21,462 nucleotides of DNA from an uncultured Neglectibacter sp. (lineage in GTDB: Bacteria; Bacillota; Clostridia; Oscillospirales; Acutalibacteraceae). A model generated the notes under the pieces. It saw only the letters and a program-made list of their open reading frames with translations. It did no database searches and was not told where the DNA came from. Below, piece by piece: positions 1 to 6,347 of this stretch. The stretch spans positions 1-21,462 of the forward strand of contig CALFFN010000001.1 in assembly GCA_937958185.1 (NCBI GenBank). The letters run 5' to 3'. The translations under genes were made by a program, and so were the position numbers. Position 1 is the first letter of the stretch; every line of letters starts with the position of its first letter.

Positions 1-65
1 CCCTTTAGGGGTGTGCCTGTATCCTGCCCTTTAGGGCTGTTATAAAACCACCGGCTCCGCCGGTG
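1..65. other. Non-coding edge with short palindromes
   Basis: No credible gene is seen in the first 298 bases. CCCTTTAGGG occurs twice (1-10 and 27-36). A perfect hairpin, CACCGGC-tcc-GCCGGTG, lies at 49-65. Its 7-bp stem and 3-nt loop match the style of the palindromes at 686-905. There is no T-run after it, so it is not a clear terminator. It may be the end of an intergenic region belonging to a gene outside the window. Confidence 0.4.
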
Positions 66-77
66 TGATATTTATTT

Positions 78-153
78 ATCACAGCATATTAAAAAAATCG
101 CAGATTCTTCCCATATGCTGAAGCACGCCGAAAAACTCTTTCGATACGCTCAA
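78..153 (+). repeat. Dispersed structured repeat, copy 1
   Basis: This roughly 75-bp segment aligns along its whole length, with one 1-nt gap, to 8102-8178. By eye about two thirds of positions agree. It has an outer inverted repeat, CAGCATAT (82-89) with ATATGCTG (113-120), and a second weak stem, CGAAA (129-133) with TTTCG (139-143). The arms of the first stem differ from copy 2 by a paired change (AGCATAT/ATATGCT here, AACATAT/ATATGTT there). That suggests selection on structure or descent from a palindromic element. As in copy 2, an intrinsic terminator follows at once. Strand is arbitrary. Confidence 0.6.
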
Positions 154-180
154 GACCGCAGTCACTTTGCGGTCGTTTTT
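154..180 (+). terminator. Intrinsic terminator
   Basis: GACCGCA (154-160) pairs with TGCGGTC (168-174) around a 7-nt loop and is followed by G and five T. It would end a plus-strand transcript entering from the left. Its left arm continues as GACCGCAGTC, which also begins the terminator arm at 4127-4139. Confidence 0.7.
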
Positions 181-210
181 CTTACTTTTTCCTTTTCCTT
201 GCGTATTTCC

Positions 211-239
211 TTGTGCCCTGCCGAATTTTGTGTTATACT
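211..239 (+). promoter_or_regulatory. Sigma-A promoter of the Sel1-repeat gene
   Basis: TTGTGC (211-216) and TATACT (234-239) are separated by 17 bp, and TGT before the -10 gives an extended -10 element. The start codon is 60 bp downstream. Confidence 0.7.
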
Positions 240-298
240 AAACATCAGATTTTAATATCGGTTTTCCGTGAGGGAACGCGCGAAAGGGAGGAAACGCC

Positions 299-694
299 AT
301 GGCGAGCAAATATTACGCCCCCTGCCCGGAGCTGGACAAATGCAACGAACTGATCGAAACCTGCTTTTTGCAGAAAAAATATGAGGAATGCTTCCAGGGC
401 TATCTGCCTTTGGCGGAGCAGGGATATCCTCTGGCGGAGTGTCAGGTCGGCTATTTCTATTATGAAGGGCTGGGCGTGGAAAAGGATATCGAAAAGGCCT
501 TTGCTTGGACGAAGCGCGCCGCCGAGCATGGCGACTGGGACGCCCAATGCAACCTGGCGGAGTTTTATGAGGACGGCGTCGGCACAGAAAAGAATTTGGA
601 GCTGGCAAAGGAATGGTATCGGAAAGCCGCCCTGCAAGGGCATGATATGGCGCTGGAAAAGTGCCGGGAGCTGGAAATCGATCTGGTATCATAA
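299..694 (+). CDS. Small Sel1-repeat (SLR/TPR-like) protein
   Basis: This 131-residue soluble protein is built mostly of Sel1-like repeats. Two are clear: residues about 43-78 (pattern A-x-Q/C-x-L/V-G-x-x-Y-x-x-G-x-G-V-x-x-D-x-x-K-A-x-x-W) and about 79-116 (EFYEDGVGTEKN...AKEWYRKAA). A degenerate one precedes them at about 21-42. Such repeats stack as alpha-hairpins and usually serve as protein-binding scaffolds. No signal peptide, membrane segment or catalytic domain is seen, so the cellular role is unknown. The ATG at 299 has a GGGAGG site 6-8 bases upstream and its own promoter at 211-239. The stop codon lies inside a perfect inverted repeat (686-714). Neighbouring genes give no hint of a partner. 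Family call is firm; function is open. Confidence 0.85.
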   Translation: MASKYYAPCPELDKCNELIETCFLQKKYEECFQGYLPLAEQGYPLAECQVGYFYYEGLGVEKDIEKAFAWTKRAAEHGDWDAQCNLAEFYEDGVGTEKNLELAKEWYRKAALQGHDMALEKCRELEIDLVS

Positions 695-805
695 CCGCGA
701 AGCGGTTATGATACGAATTTCAATTTGTCCCGCCCAGTTTGCGCCTTTGGCGCAACGGGCGATGGAGACATGATACCAACACGCCTACGGCGCTTATGGT
801 ATCAT
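686..805. repeat. Cluster of intergenic palindromes
   Basis: Three hairpin units follow each other. (a) GTATCATAACCGC-gaa-GCGGTTATGATAC (686-714) is a perfect 13-bp stem with a GAA loop that covers the stop codon of the Sel1 gene. (b) CGCCC (731-735)/GGGCG (757-761) encloses TGCGCC-ttt-GGCGCA (740-754). (c) ATGATACCA (770-778)/TGGTATCAT (797-805) encloses CGCC-tac-GGCG (782-792). None has a proper T-run, so they look like REP-type palindromes rather than terminators, although hairpin (a) could protect or end the upstream mRNA. Confidence 0.75.
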
Positions 806-878
806 ATCCGCAAAGCTGTGGTCGGGTGATTTACCTGTGACTTGTGCAAGGGGGCTTCACGATTGCCCACCGCAGGTG

Positions 879-905
879 TGGTATAATGATTGCAAAGCAA
901 TCATT
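879..905 (+). promoter_or_regulatory. Candidate extended -10 promoter overlapping a hairpin
   Basis: TGG-TATAAT (879-887) is a good extended -10, but no good -35 lies 16-18 bp upstream. The hairpin AATGATTGC-aaa-GCAATCATT (885-905) starts inside the -10. A second TATAAT (933-938) lacks any matching -35. One of these probably drives the two membrane-protein genes that start at 958. Confidence 0.4.
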
Positions 906-957
906 TTCAGTGGGCGCTTTCAGCGCCTAAGGTATAATTGCAAGGGAGGGACGTCCC

Positions 958-2478
958 ATGGCAGAGCATACGATCAAGGGAAGGCTGAGCTTCTTCTCAG
1001 GGGAATTTATGGCGGCAGTGCTGCTGATCCAGCCCCTGCTGGACGTACTGTCTTTTTTTGTGCAGGACAGCGGCTTCACCGCGGTGACCACCGCCCTGCG
1101 CATGGTGATGCTGGCAGCGGTCAGCCTGTATGGCTTTGCCGTTTCCGACCGCAGGCAGCTCTATGCCGCCTGTTATGCCGTGATCGGCGGGTTCTGGCTG
1201 TTGCATATGCTGAACTGCTGGCGGACAGGCTATGTACAGCCCGTTGGCGACACGGCGGAATACCTGAAGCTGGTGCAGTTCCCCCTGTGGACGCTGGCGT
1301 TTGTTACCTTCCTGCAAAAGCAGGAGGGGCTGGATTATCAGATGCTGAGCGTGCTGGTGGTGAATTTTGCCGTCATTTTGCTGGTGATCGGGCTTTCTTT
1401 CCTGTTCGGACCGAGAGTGTACACCTATTCTTACCCGGAACGGAATGTGCAGATCGGCTTTTTGGGCTGGTTTGCCGTTCCCAACGCCCAAAGCGCCATT
1501 CTCTGCCTGTTAGCCGCGGCGGTGCTGCTGTGGGGCCTGCGCACGGAACGGCTGTGGGTGTTCTGCCTGTGCAGCGTGGTAAGTATGGGGCTGCTGTATT
1601 TTACAGGCACCCGGCTTACCTATTATTCGGCGATTCTTCTGGCGGCAGCCTTTTTCGTGCTGATCCTGCTGTGCAGGAAGCCCTATCTTTACTGCGTTCC
1701 GCTGCTGGTGCTTCTGGTGGTGCTGATCGCCTGTAAGGGGGTTTCCCCCATGGAGCAGCGGCAGGCGGTGACGGCGACCAGCGCCACTGTGTATCAGGAA
1801 AAGATCGACGCAATTATGGGAGAGGACAAGGATTTCGTGTACCAGCCCGGCGAGGAAATTCCGCCGGCGGTTCTGGAAAAGATAGAAAGGGTCTATCAGG
1901 ATATTTATGGGCAGAAGGGCGTATATCACGAGCCCTTACTGGAAGACCTGCTGGAACGGTTCGGGCTGGAGCGAGTCATGGAGGAAATGGACTACACCAT
2001 CAGTCCGCAGGCGCTGAACAACAGCCGCAGCCGAAAGCTTACCGCCATGCACATGGTTTGGGAGGAGCAGGATTTCCTCACCCGCCTGCTGGGCATGGAA
2101 TATGACAAAAGCCGGGTAGGGGAGAGGAATTACGACCCTGAAAACGATTTCCCCGCCCTGCTCTACAAGGTAGGCTATCTGGGTACGGCGCTGTACTGCT
2201 GCTTTGTGCTGGGTATCCTGCTTTATGGGGCGATGGCGTTTTTCCGGCGGTTCCCCACATTGTTTACGGCGGAATTTGCCACAGCGGTCATCATGTTCGT
2301 GCTCATGCTGGGCAGCGCGCAATTTTCCGGGCAGGTGCTGCGCCGCCCCAATATCACGGTATACGGCTCGCTGTCGGCGGCGATCATATATGTGCAGGCG
2401 AAGAAAGCCCCGCCGAAGGCCCGCCTGCGCTCCGGGCATAAGCGGAACCCGGCGGTGTATTTGAAAAAGATCGGATAA
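958..2478 (+). CDS. O-antigen ligase/polymerase-like membrane protein 1
   Basis: The 506-residue polytopic protein has about ten hydrophobic segments. Most lie in residues 15-265, and three or four follow residue 400. Between them is a large polar, probably extracytoplasmic domain (about 266-400). This layout, and the motif TGTRLT at 216-221 at the start of a membrane segment, fit the Wzy/WaaL O-antigen ligase family, whose members join lipid-linked glycans outside the membrane. ENDFP (395-399) ends the loop and is shared with the next gene. The ATG at 958 follows a GGGAGG site. The paralogue begins 39 bp downstream, which indicates an operon. No glycosyltransferases, flippase or sugar-nucleotide genes are nearby, so the substrate is unknown. 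Another polytopic glycan enzyme cannot be excluded. Confidence 0.65.
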   Translation: MAEHTIKGRLSFFSGEFMAAVLLIQPLLDVLSFFVQDSGFTAVTTALRMVMLAAVSLYGFAVSDRRQLYAACYAVIGGFWLLHMLNCWRTGYVQPVGDTAEYLKLVQFPLWTLAFVTFLQKQEGLDYQMLSVLVVNFAVILLVIGLSFLFGPRVYTYSYPERNVQIGFLGWFAVPNAQSAILCLLAAAVLLWGLRTERLWVFCLCSVVSMGLLYFTGTRLTYYSAILLAAAFFVLILLCRKPYLYCVPLLVLLVVLIACKGVSPMEQRQAVTATSATVYQEKIDAIMGEDKDFVYQPGEEIPPAVLEKIERVYQDIYGQKGVYHEPLLEDLLERFGLERVMEEMDYTISPQALNNSRSRKLTAMHMVWEEQDFLTRLLGMEYDKSRVGERNYDPENDFPALLYKVGYLGTALYCCFVLGILLYGAMAFFRRFPTLFTAEFATAVIMFVLMLGSAQFSGQVLRRPNITVYGSLSAAIIYVQAKKAPPKARLRSGHKRNPAVYLKKIG

Positions 2479-2517
2479 CAGACCGGGTGCCCCGGCAGAA
2501 ATTTGTGGAGAAGGCTT

Positions 2518-4101
2518 ATGATAAGATCATTGCGAACTTCCATTCAAAACAGAATGCCCGCCGTGGTGCTGGCGCTGCTGGTGATCCAGCCGGTGATGGA
2601 CGTGCTTTCCTACTTCTTGGGAGAGATGGGCAGCAATGCCCTTTCCACCCTCCTGCGCTTCCTGATGCTGGCGGTGGTGGCGTTTCTGGGCTTTTTCGTC
2701 AGCAATAAGAAGCGGATCTACTTCCTGTTTTACGGCGCGGTGGCGGTGTTCTGGGTCGCCCATGCGCTGAACTGCCGCCGGATCGGCTACCAGTCCTTTG
2801 TGGCGGACACGGCGAACTTCCTACGTATCCTTAATTTCCCTATTTTCACGCTGTCTTTTGTCACCTTTTTCCAGCAGGGAAAGGAAATTCAAAAAAGCAT
2901 TTATCTGGGCTTTGCCATAAACTGCGGGGAAGTGCTGCTGTTCACGGCGCTGCCCTGGCTTTTGGGGCGCCCCGTCTATACCTACGGCGTGCTGAAAGTC
3001 GGGGTCATGGGGTGGTTCAGCGTTCCCAACGCCCAAAGCGCCATTGTGGTGCTGGTCGTCCCTCTGGCGCTGCTGTGGACCTACCGCACCAAAAAATATC
3101 CCCTGTTCCTTGCTGCCATGGCGCTGAGCTTCGGTTTGATGTTCGTGACGGGAACAAAATTCACCTTTTATTCCATCTTCATCATTGCCGGGGCGTTCGC
3201 TTTCCTGTTCGCCCTGAATTTGAAGAAAAAGTCCCTGAAATATGTGCTGCCGCTGCTCATGGCGATGGTTCTGGTATTCGTGTTCCGGCACCAGTCGCCC
3301 ATGGCGCTGCGGGAACGGATGTCCGCCTACGCGCAGGGAAATTACGGCGTTCTGGTGGCGGAAAGCCTGGAAAACAGCGGCGCGGACGCCGATTTGATCC
3401 GCACTATACGGAACGGCTTTGACGCTGCCAATACCTCGGAGGAGCAGCTGGAAAAGATACGCCGCAGCCTGATCGGCGTGTATACCGATAAGGAAGTATA
3501 CGGAACGCTGCTGAAAAATTTCCACGACCGTTTCGGCGTGTACAATGTGATGGCAGCTTATAACTACACCTCCGAGCCGTCGATTTTGTCGGATACCCGG
3601 GTGCGAAAATCCACCTTCGCCAAGCTGGTGTGGGAAGAAAAGGATTTCGCCACCCGGCTGCTGGGCTTTGAATACAGTGAAATGCAGATGGGCGGGGACA
3701 ATTACGATTTGGAAAACGACTTCCCCGCGGTGTACTATTTCTGCGGCTATCTGGGCTTTGGGCTGTATCTGCTGTTTTTTGGCTATCTGGCGTTTATCAT
3801 TCTGCGGGCATTTTTCCGGGACGTGGCAGCCTGTGTCGCCCAGCGGAAGGGAAAGCCCGGAAATCCCGTTGTCAAGGGGGCTGGCTCTTTCTGGCAGGGG
3901 GTGCAGAGGTTCCTGACCATAGAAATGGGCGCTGTGGGTATGACCTTCCTGTTGGCGATCATTGCCGCGCAGATTTCCGGCAATGTTCTGCGCCGCCCCA
4001 ATGTGACGGTGTATTTTGCCGCGGCTTCCGCCTGCGTCTATCACCTGACCGTAGACCTGCGCCGCAAGGAGAAGCCCCACGATTTGACCGGCGGCTTCTA
4101 A
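2518..4101 (+). CDS. O-antigen ligase/polymerase-like membrane protein 2
   Basis: This 527-residue paralogue of the preceding protein has the same topology: N-terminal membrane segments to about residue 260, a polar loop of about 140 residues, then a C-terminal membrane group. Shared signatures include IQP-x-x-DVLS near the N terminus, VPNAQSAI, TGTKFT at 211-216, VWEE-x-DF-x-TRLLG, ENDFP at 399-403, and a C-terminal (I/V)LRRPN-type segment. The family role is glycan ligation or polymerisation at the outer face of the membrane; the specific substrate is not inferable. ATG 2518 is preferred over the in-frame TTG at 2503 because GGAG (2507-2510) sits 7 bases before it. A strong terminator at 4127-4165 ends the two-gene unit. 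The pair seems to be a tandem duplication that has since diverged. Confidence 0.65.
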   Translation: MIRSLRTSIQNRMPAVVLALLVIQPVMDVLSYFLGEMGSNALSTLLRFLMLAVVAFLGFFVSNKKRIYFLFYGAVAVFWVAHALNCRRIGYQSFVADTANFLRILNFPIFTLSFVTFFQQGKEIQKSIYLGFAINCGEVLLFTALPWLLGRPVYTYGVLKVGVMGWFSVPNAQSAIVVLVVPLALLWTYRTKKYPLFLAAMALSFGLMFVTGTKFTFYSIFIIAGAFAFLFALNLKKKSLKYVLPLLMAMVLVFVFRHQSPMALRERMSAYAQGNYGVLVAESLENSGADADLIRTIRNGFDAANTSEEQLEKIRRSLIGVYTDKEVYGTLLKNFHDRFGVYNVMAAYNYTSEPSILSDTRVRKSTFAKLVWEEKDFATRLLGFEYSEMQMGGDNYDLENDFPAVYYFCGYLGFGLYLLFFGYLAFIILRAFFRDVAACVAQRKGKPGNPVVKGAGSFWQGVQRFLTIEMGAVGMTFLLAIIAAQISGNVLRRPNVTVYFAAASACVYHLTVDLRRKEKPHDLTGGF

Positions 4102-4126
4102 AAGGAGCTTTCAAAACACAACAAAG

Positions 4127-4165
4127 AGACCGCAGTCTGTCCCCAAAAGCAGACTGCGGTCTTTT
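4127..4165 (+). terminator. Strong intrinsic terminator
   Basis: A perfect 13-bp stem, AGACCGCAGTCTG (4127-4139) with CAGACTGCGGTCT (4150-4162), encloses a 10-nt loop and ends in TTTT. It closes the two-gene membrane-protein unit. GACCGCAGTC in its left arm is shared with the terminator at 154-180. Confidence 0.9.
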
Positions 4166-4309
4166 GCGAGAGAAGATCATCGCTGCGAGAGAAGATCATC
4201 GCTGCGAGAGAAGATCATCGCTGCGAGAGAAGATCATCGCTGCGCGAGAAGATCATCGCTGCGCGAGAAGATCATCGCTGCGCGAGAAGATCATCGCTGC
4301 GCGATGATC
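4166..4309. repeat. 19-bp tandem repeat, seven units, with inverted end
   Basis: Seven exact-length 19-bp units run head to tail from 4166 to 4298. Units 1-4 read GCGAGAGAAGATCATCGCT; units 5-7 begin GCGCGAGAAG instead, a single A-to-C change. The last unit's GATCATCGC (4289-4297) is followed, after TGC, by its exact reverse complement GCGATGATC (4301-4309), a 9-bp stem with a 3-nt loop. A further inverted pair, GCAAGAAG (4311-4318) and CTTCTTGC (4341-4348), follows. There are no spacers, so this is a minisatellite and not a CRISPR. It lies between a terminator and the end of the convergent peptide operon. Confidence 0.95.
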
Positions 4310-4384
4310 CGCAAGAAGCCTTGCTTCGCGAAAATTCGGTCTTCTTGCCAGTTAGGAGTGAAAAGAAAGAGTTGAACACAAGAT

Positions 4385-4558
4385 TTAAGCGACGAAGAAG
4401 CCGTTCTGGAAGGGAGCAAGGCTGCCCTTGACCACGGCGTAGTTCGCCATGTAGCCGCTGCCACTGTTCAGGAAACGTTCCAGCAGGGTGGGGCGGACAG
4501 CTTTTTTGAGAGAAGCGTTCTTGTTTACGGTTTTGGAAGTGTAGGCATTGTTTTTCAT
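4385..4558 (-). CDS. Small peptide A, unknown family (57 aa)
   Basis: The 57-residue product begins MKNNAYTSKTVNK, has a basic Lys/Thr/Asn-rich first half, and ends in a 35-residue block (PTLLERFLNSGSG... to ...SLAPFQNGFFVA). It is the second gene of a pair. The upstream copy differs in that block by one residue (Glu/Asp), while at least nine codons differ silently, so this is a selected coding sequence. A good ribosome site, AAAGGAG (4568-4574), lies 9 bases from the ATG. There is no Cys, signal peptide, double-Gly site or membrane segment. No modifying enzyme, exporter or immunity gene is adjacent. I do not recognise the family. Possibilities include a spore or cell-surface peptide, a regulatory peptide or a leaderless bacteriocin; none is supported directly. 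Confidence 0.85.
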   Translation of the reverse strand: MKNNAYTSKTVNKNASLKKAVRPTLLERFLNSGSGYMANYAVVKGSLAPFQNGFFVA

Positions 4559-4612
4559 AGGTGATAACTCCTTTTGTTGTTGGTTTTTTAGCTTTGTGTT
4601 ACTGCTTCGGGC

Positions 4613-4804
4613 TCAGGCGACGAAGAAACCGTTCTGGAAAGGGGCAAGGCTGCCCTTGACCACGGCATAGTTTGCCATGTAGCCGCTGCCGCTGTTCAGG
4701 AAGCGGTCCAGCAGAGTGGGGGTGGTCTTGACGCTGTGAGCAGCTTTCTGACTGCCCGTGGTCTTTTGGAAGGTCTTCGAGGTGTAAGTGTTTGTGTTTT
4801 TCAT
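4613..4804 (-). CDS. Small peptide B, unknown family (63 aa)
   Basis: This 63-residue paralogue lies directly upstream of peptide A in the same transcript, with a 54-bp gap. It begins MKNTNTYTSKTFQK, has a six-residue longer Lys/Thr-rich middle, and then the near-identical C-terminal block (PTLLDRFLNSGSG... ending PFQNGFFVA). The in-frame ATG at 4888 is rejected as start: it falls only slightly downstream of the -10 box, has no ribosome site and adds residues absent from peptide A. AAAGGAG (4813-4819) sits 8 bases before 4804. A consensus promoter (4877-4905) implies high expression when active. The conserved segment mixes Gly/Ser, small and aromatic residues (GYMANYAVVKG, FQNGFFVA). Function unknown. 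Confidence 0.88.
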   Translation of the reverse strand: MKNTNTYTSKTFQKTTGSQKAAHSVKTTPTLLDRFLNSGSGYMANYAVVKGSLAPFQNGFFVA

Positions 4805-4876
4805 GAAAACTACTCCTTTACTGTTAGTTTGTCGTCCCGTAGGTTTTGGAGACGATTTTGTTTTCGTTGTGTCTTT

Positions 4877-4905
4877 AGTATAAATCACGTTTATAAATTT
4901 GTCAA
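4877..4905 (-). promoter_or_regulatory. Near-consensus sigma-A promoter of the peptide operon
   Basis: On the minus strand TTGACA (4900-4905) and TATACT (4877-4882) are spaced by exactly 17 bp. Predicted start is near 4870, giving a 65-base leader to peptide B. The spacer contains one TTTATAAA octamer (4890-4897). Confidence 0.9.
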
Positions 4906-4940
4906 GCGTTTTTATAAAATTTTTTGAAATAATTTATAAA
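4890..4940. promoter_or_regulatory. Three TTTATAAA octamers, possible operator
   Basis: The self-complementary octamer TTTATAAA occurs at 4890-4897 (inside the promoter spacer), 4911-4918 and 4933-4940, at steps of 21 and 22 bp, that is two helical turns. The same octamer occurs twice at the promoter of the adjacent LacI-type gene. The reading as an operator is inference. The region is AT-rich, so chance copies are possible. Confidence 0.45.
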
Positions 4941-5030
4941 TCGCAAAAAACCAGGATTCCCTAGCAATTTCGGCTATTTTCAAGTCTGTAAAACTGAGAA
5001 AAATAAAAAAATCCAAAAATTTTTTCAGAA

Positions 5031-5066
5031 AAAACAGAAAAGGAAGAGGGGAAAACCCCTCTTCCT
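5031..5066 (-). terminator. Terminator of the LacI-type gene
   Basis: AGGAAGAGGGG (5041-5051) and CCCCTCTTCCT (5056-5066) form an 11-bp perfect stem with a 4-nt loop. Read on the minus strand it is followed by TTTCTGTTTTTTC, a good U-tract. The stretch 4941-5030 between this and the peptide promoter is A/T-rich and shows no gene. Confidence 0.85.
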
Positions 5067-5101
5067 TTATAAAGAATATTTAGAACAGGCTGAAAGAAAA
5101 A

Positions 5102-6175
5102 CTACTTGTCCGCCGCGGCATTTTTATCCAGCACACTGTCCCGGATCACCAGTTCGGTGGGCAACTCATACTTCAAAAGCGTGGAGGAGAACCCGGAACG
5201 CTGAAGCTTTTGCAGGTTCTGCAGGAGCATGATACAGGTTCTGCCCATCAGCTGGCTGGAATTCCGCACGGTGGTCAGCCGGGGGGAGACCAGCTTGGAA
5301 ATGGGATTGTTGTCAAAGCCGATGACGGAGATATCCTCCGGCACGCGGTAGCCCAGCTGCTTCAGGGCGTTGACTGCGCGCATTCCCTGACGGTCGTTTT
5401 CGCAAACCAGGGCGGTGGGCAGGCGCTCTGCCTGGGAGAACAGCTCTGCCAGATGCCGGCAGTCGTACAGATCGCCGTCGATCCCGGCGCGGAAGAAAAA
5501 TTCCGGCACGGTTTCCAGCCCCAGGTCGTTCATCGAGCGGCAGAAGCACTGGCGGCGGTCCTTTTGCCAGCCCATCTCCCAGCCGCTGTACACGTACCCG
5601 ATCTCCGTGTGCCCGCAGCTTTTCAAATAGCTGGTGATGATGTGCATGCTCTGGCGGTTGTCCACCCGCACGCAGCTCACCATCATTTCCGGGTCGTACA
5701 CGTCCATAAACACCACCGGGACGTTGACGTTCTGAATGTCCCGCAGGATCTCATCGGTGACCCTCTCCGCCTGCACCACGGCACCTACGATATTGCCGCT
5801 GCGCTGGAACAGCTCGGCAGGGCTTGCGCCCTTTTCGCATTTCATATGGAACACCGTCAGGCTCAGGTTGTTGTCCCGCGCCTCCATTTCCGCGCCTTCC
5901 AGCACACCCGGGTAAAACCCAAAGGTGTCGTTGTCGTCCTCACAGTCCAGATAAGACAGATAGGCGATGGATTTGCAGCCGTTTTCCGCGGGGGACGCGC
6001 TGGGCGCTTCCCCTCCCCGGCAGGCTTCGCACATCATGCTTTCGCAGTCCAGCGCCCGTATTTTTTCCAGCAGGGACTGCCGGAGAGAATCGCTGATGCC
6101 CGGCTTGTTATTCAACACCAGAGAAATGGTGGCAGGCGATACGCCCAGCTTTTTAGCAAGGTCCTTTGCTTTCAC
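5102..6175 (-). CDS. LacI-family transcriptional regulator with Cys-rich linker
   Basis: The 357-residue protein has an N-terminal helix-turn-helix (residues 1-23, AKDLAKKLGVSPATISLVLNN) and a periplasmic-binding-protein-like ligand domain (about 70-350). The latter carries family hallmarks such as GHTEIGYVYSG and CENDRQGMRAVNAL...VPEDISVIGFDN. A sugar or related small effector is expected from the family, but not identifiable. The usual hinge segment is replaced by residues 43-68, with Cys44, Cys49, Cys52 and Cys67 in a Gly/Ala/Pro/Ser-rich stretch. The GTG at 6175 is preferred over TTG at 6196: GAGGTG precedes it by 6 bases and the helix-turn-helix then begins at once, as usual. It has its own promoter with two TTTATAAA octamers, suggesting autoregulation and control of the neighbouring peptide genes. 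There is no sugar-use operon nearby. Confidence 0.88.
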   Translation of the reverse strand: MKAKDLAKKLGVSPATISLVLNNKPGISDSLRQSLLEKIRALDCESMMCEACRGGEAPSASPAENGCKSIAYLSYLDCEDDNDTFGFYPGVLEGAEMEARDNNLSLTVFHMKCEKGASPAELFQRSGNIVGAVVQAERVTDEILRDIQNVNVPVVFMDVYDPEMMVSCVRVDNRQSMHIITSYLKSCGHTEIGYVYSGWEMGWQKDRRQCFCRSMNDLGLETVPEFFFRAGIDGDLYDCRHLAELFSQAERLPTALVCENDRQGMRAVNALKQLGYRVPEDISVIGFDNNPISKLVSPRLTTVRNSSQLMGRTCIMLLQNLQKLQRSGFSSTLLKYELPTELVIRDSVLDKNAAADK

Positions 6176-6210
6176 AAACAACACCTCGGAGAACAAACTG
6201 TAAATTTCAT

Positions 6211-6227
6211 TTTATAAACTTTATAAA
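6211..6227. promoter_or_regulatory. Paired TTTATAAA octamers at the regulator promoter
   Basis: TTTATAAA occurs at 6211-6218 and 6220-6227, one base apart, forming a 17-bp element symmetric about its central base. It lies just downstream of the -10, over the expected start site, the usual position for autorepression. Same octamer as at the peptide promoter. Confidence 0.5.
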
Positions 6228-6228
6228 T

Positions 6229-6256
6229 ATTATACCATGTTCCCGGGAAATTGCAA
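6229..6256 (-). promoter_or_regulatory. Sigma-A promoter of the LacI-type gene
   Basis: Minus-strand TTGCAA (6251-6256), 16 bp, then TATAAT (6229-6234) preceded by TGG (extended -10). Expected start near 6222, about 47 bases before the GTG. Confidence 0.7.
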
Positions 6257-6306
6257 GAGGTGATTTCTTCCTTTCACAAAATTTTACAGTTTCATGGGAA
6301 GAAGCG

Positions 6307-6335
6307 TTGACAAATCCCTTCCCTGAGGGTACAAT
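6307..6335 (+). promoter_or_regulatory. Sigma-A promoter of the thiT unit
   Basis: TTGACA (6307-6312), 17 bp, TACAAT (6330-6335). The expected start near 6342 falls just before the first strand of riboswitch helix P1 at 6348, so promoter and aptamer support each other. Confidence 0.85.
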
Positions 6336-6347
6336 GAAGGGCGAAAA

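Noticed and set aside
933..938. Second TATAAT as the promoter of the membrane-protein pair
   Set aside because: No -35 at suitable distance and no extended -10; it would leave a leader of only about 12 bases before the ATG.
837..1736. Plus-strand frame overlapping membrane protein 1
   Set aside because: It is in another frame of a well-supported gene and spans the promoter and ribosome site.
2821..4080. 419-residue minus-strand open frame inside membrane protein 2
   Set aside because: It is a shadow of the paralogue, whose sense frame is supported by homology to its neighbour.
4166..4309. CRISPR array or replication iterons
   Set aside because: Units are directly adjacent without spacers, there are no cas genes, and no dnaA or other replication gene or AT-rich origin lies nearby.
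4385..4804. Lanthipeptide or other modified-peptide precursor cluster
   Set aside because: No Cys, no double-Gly leader, and no modification, protease or export gene nearby. The constant part is C-terminal rather than the leader.
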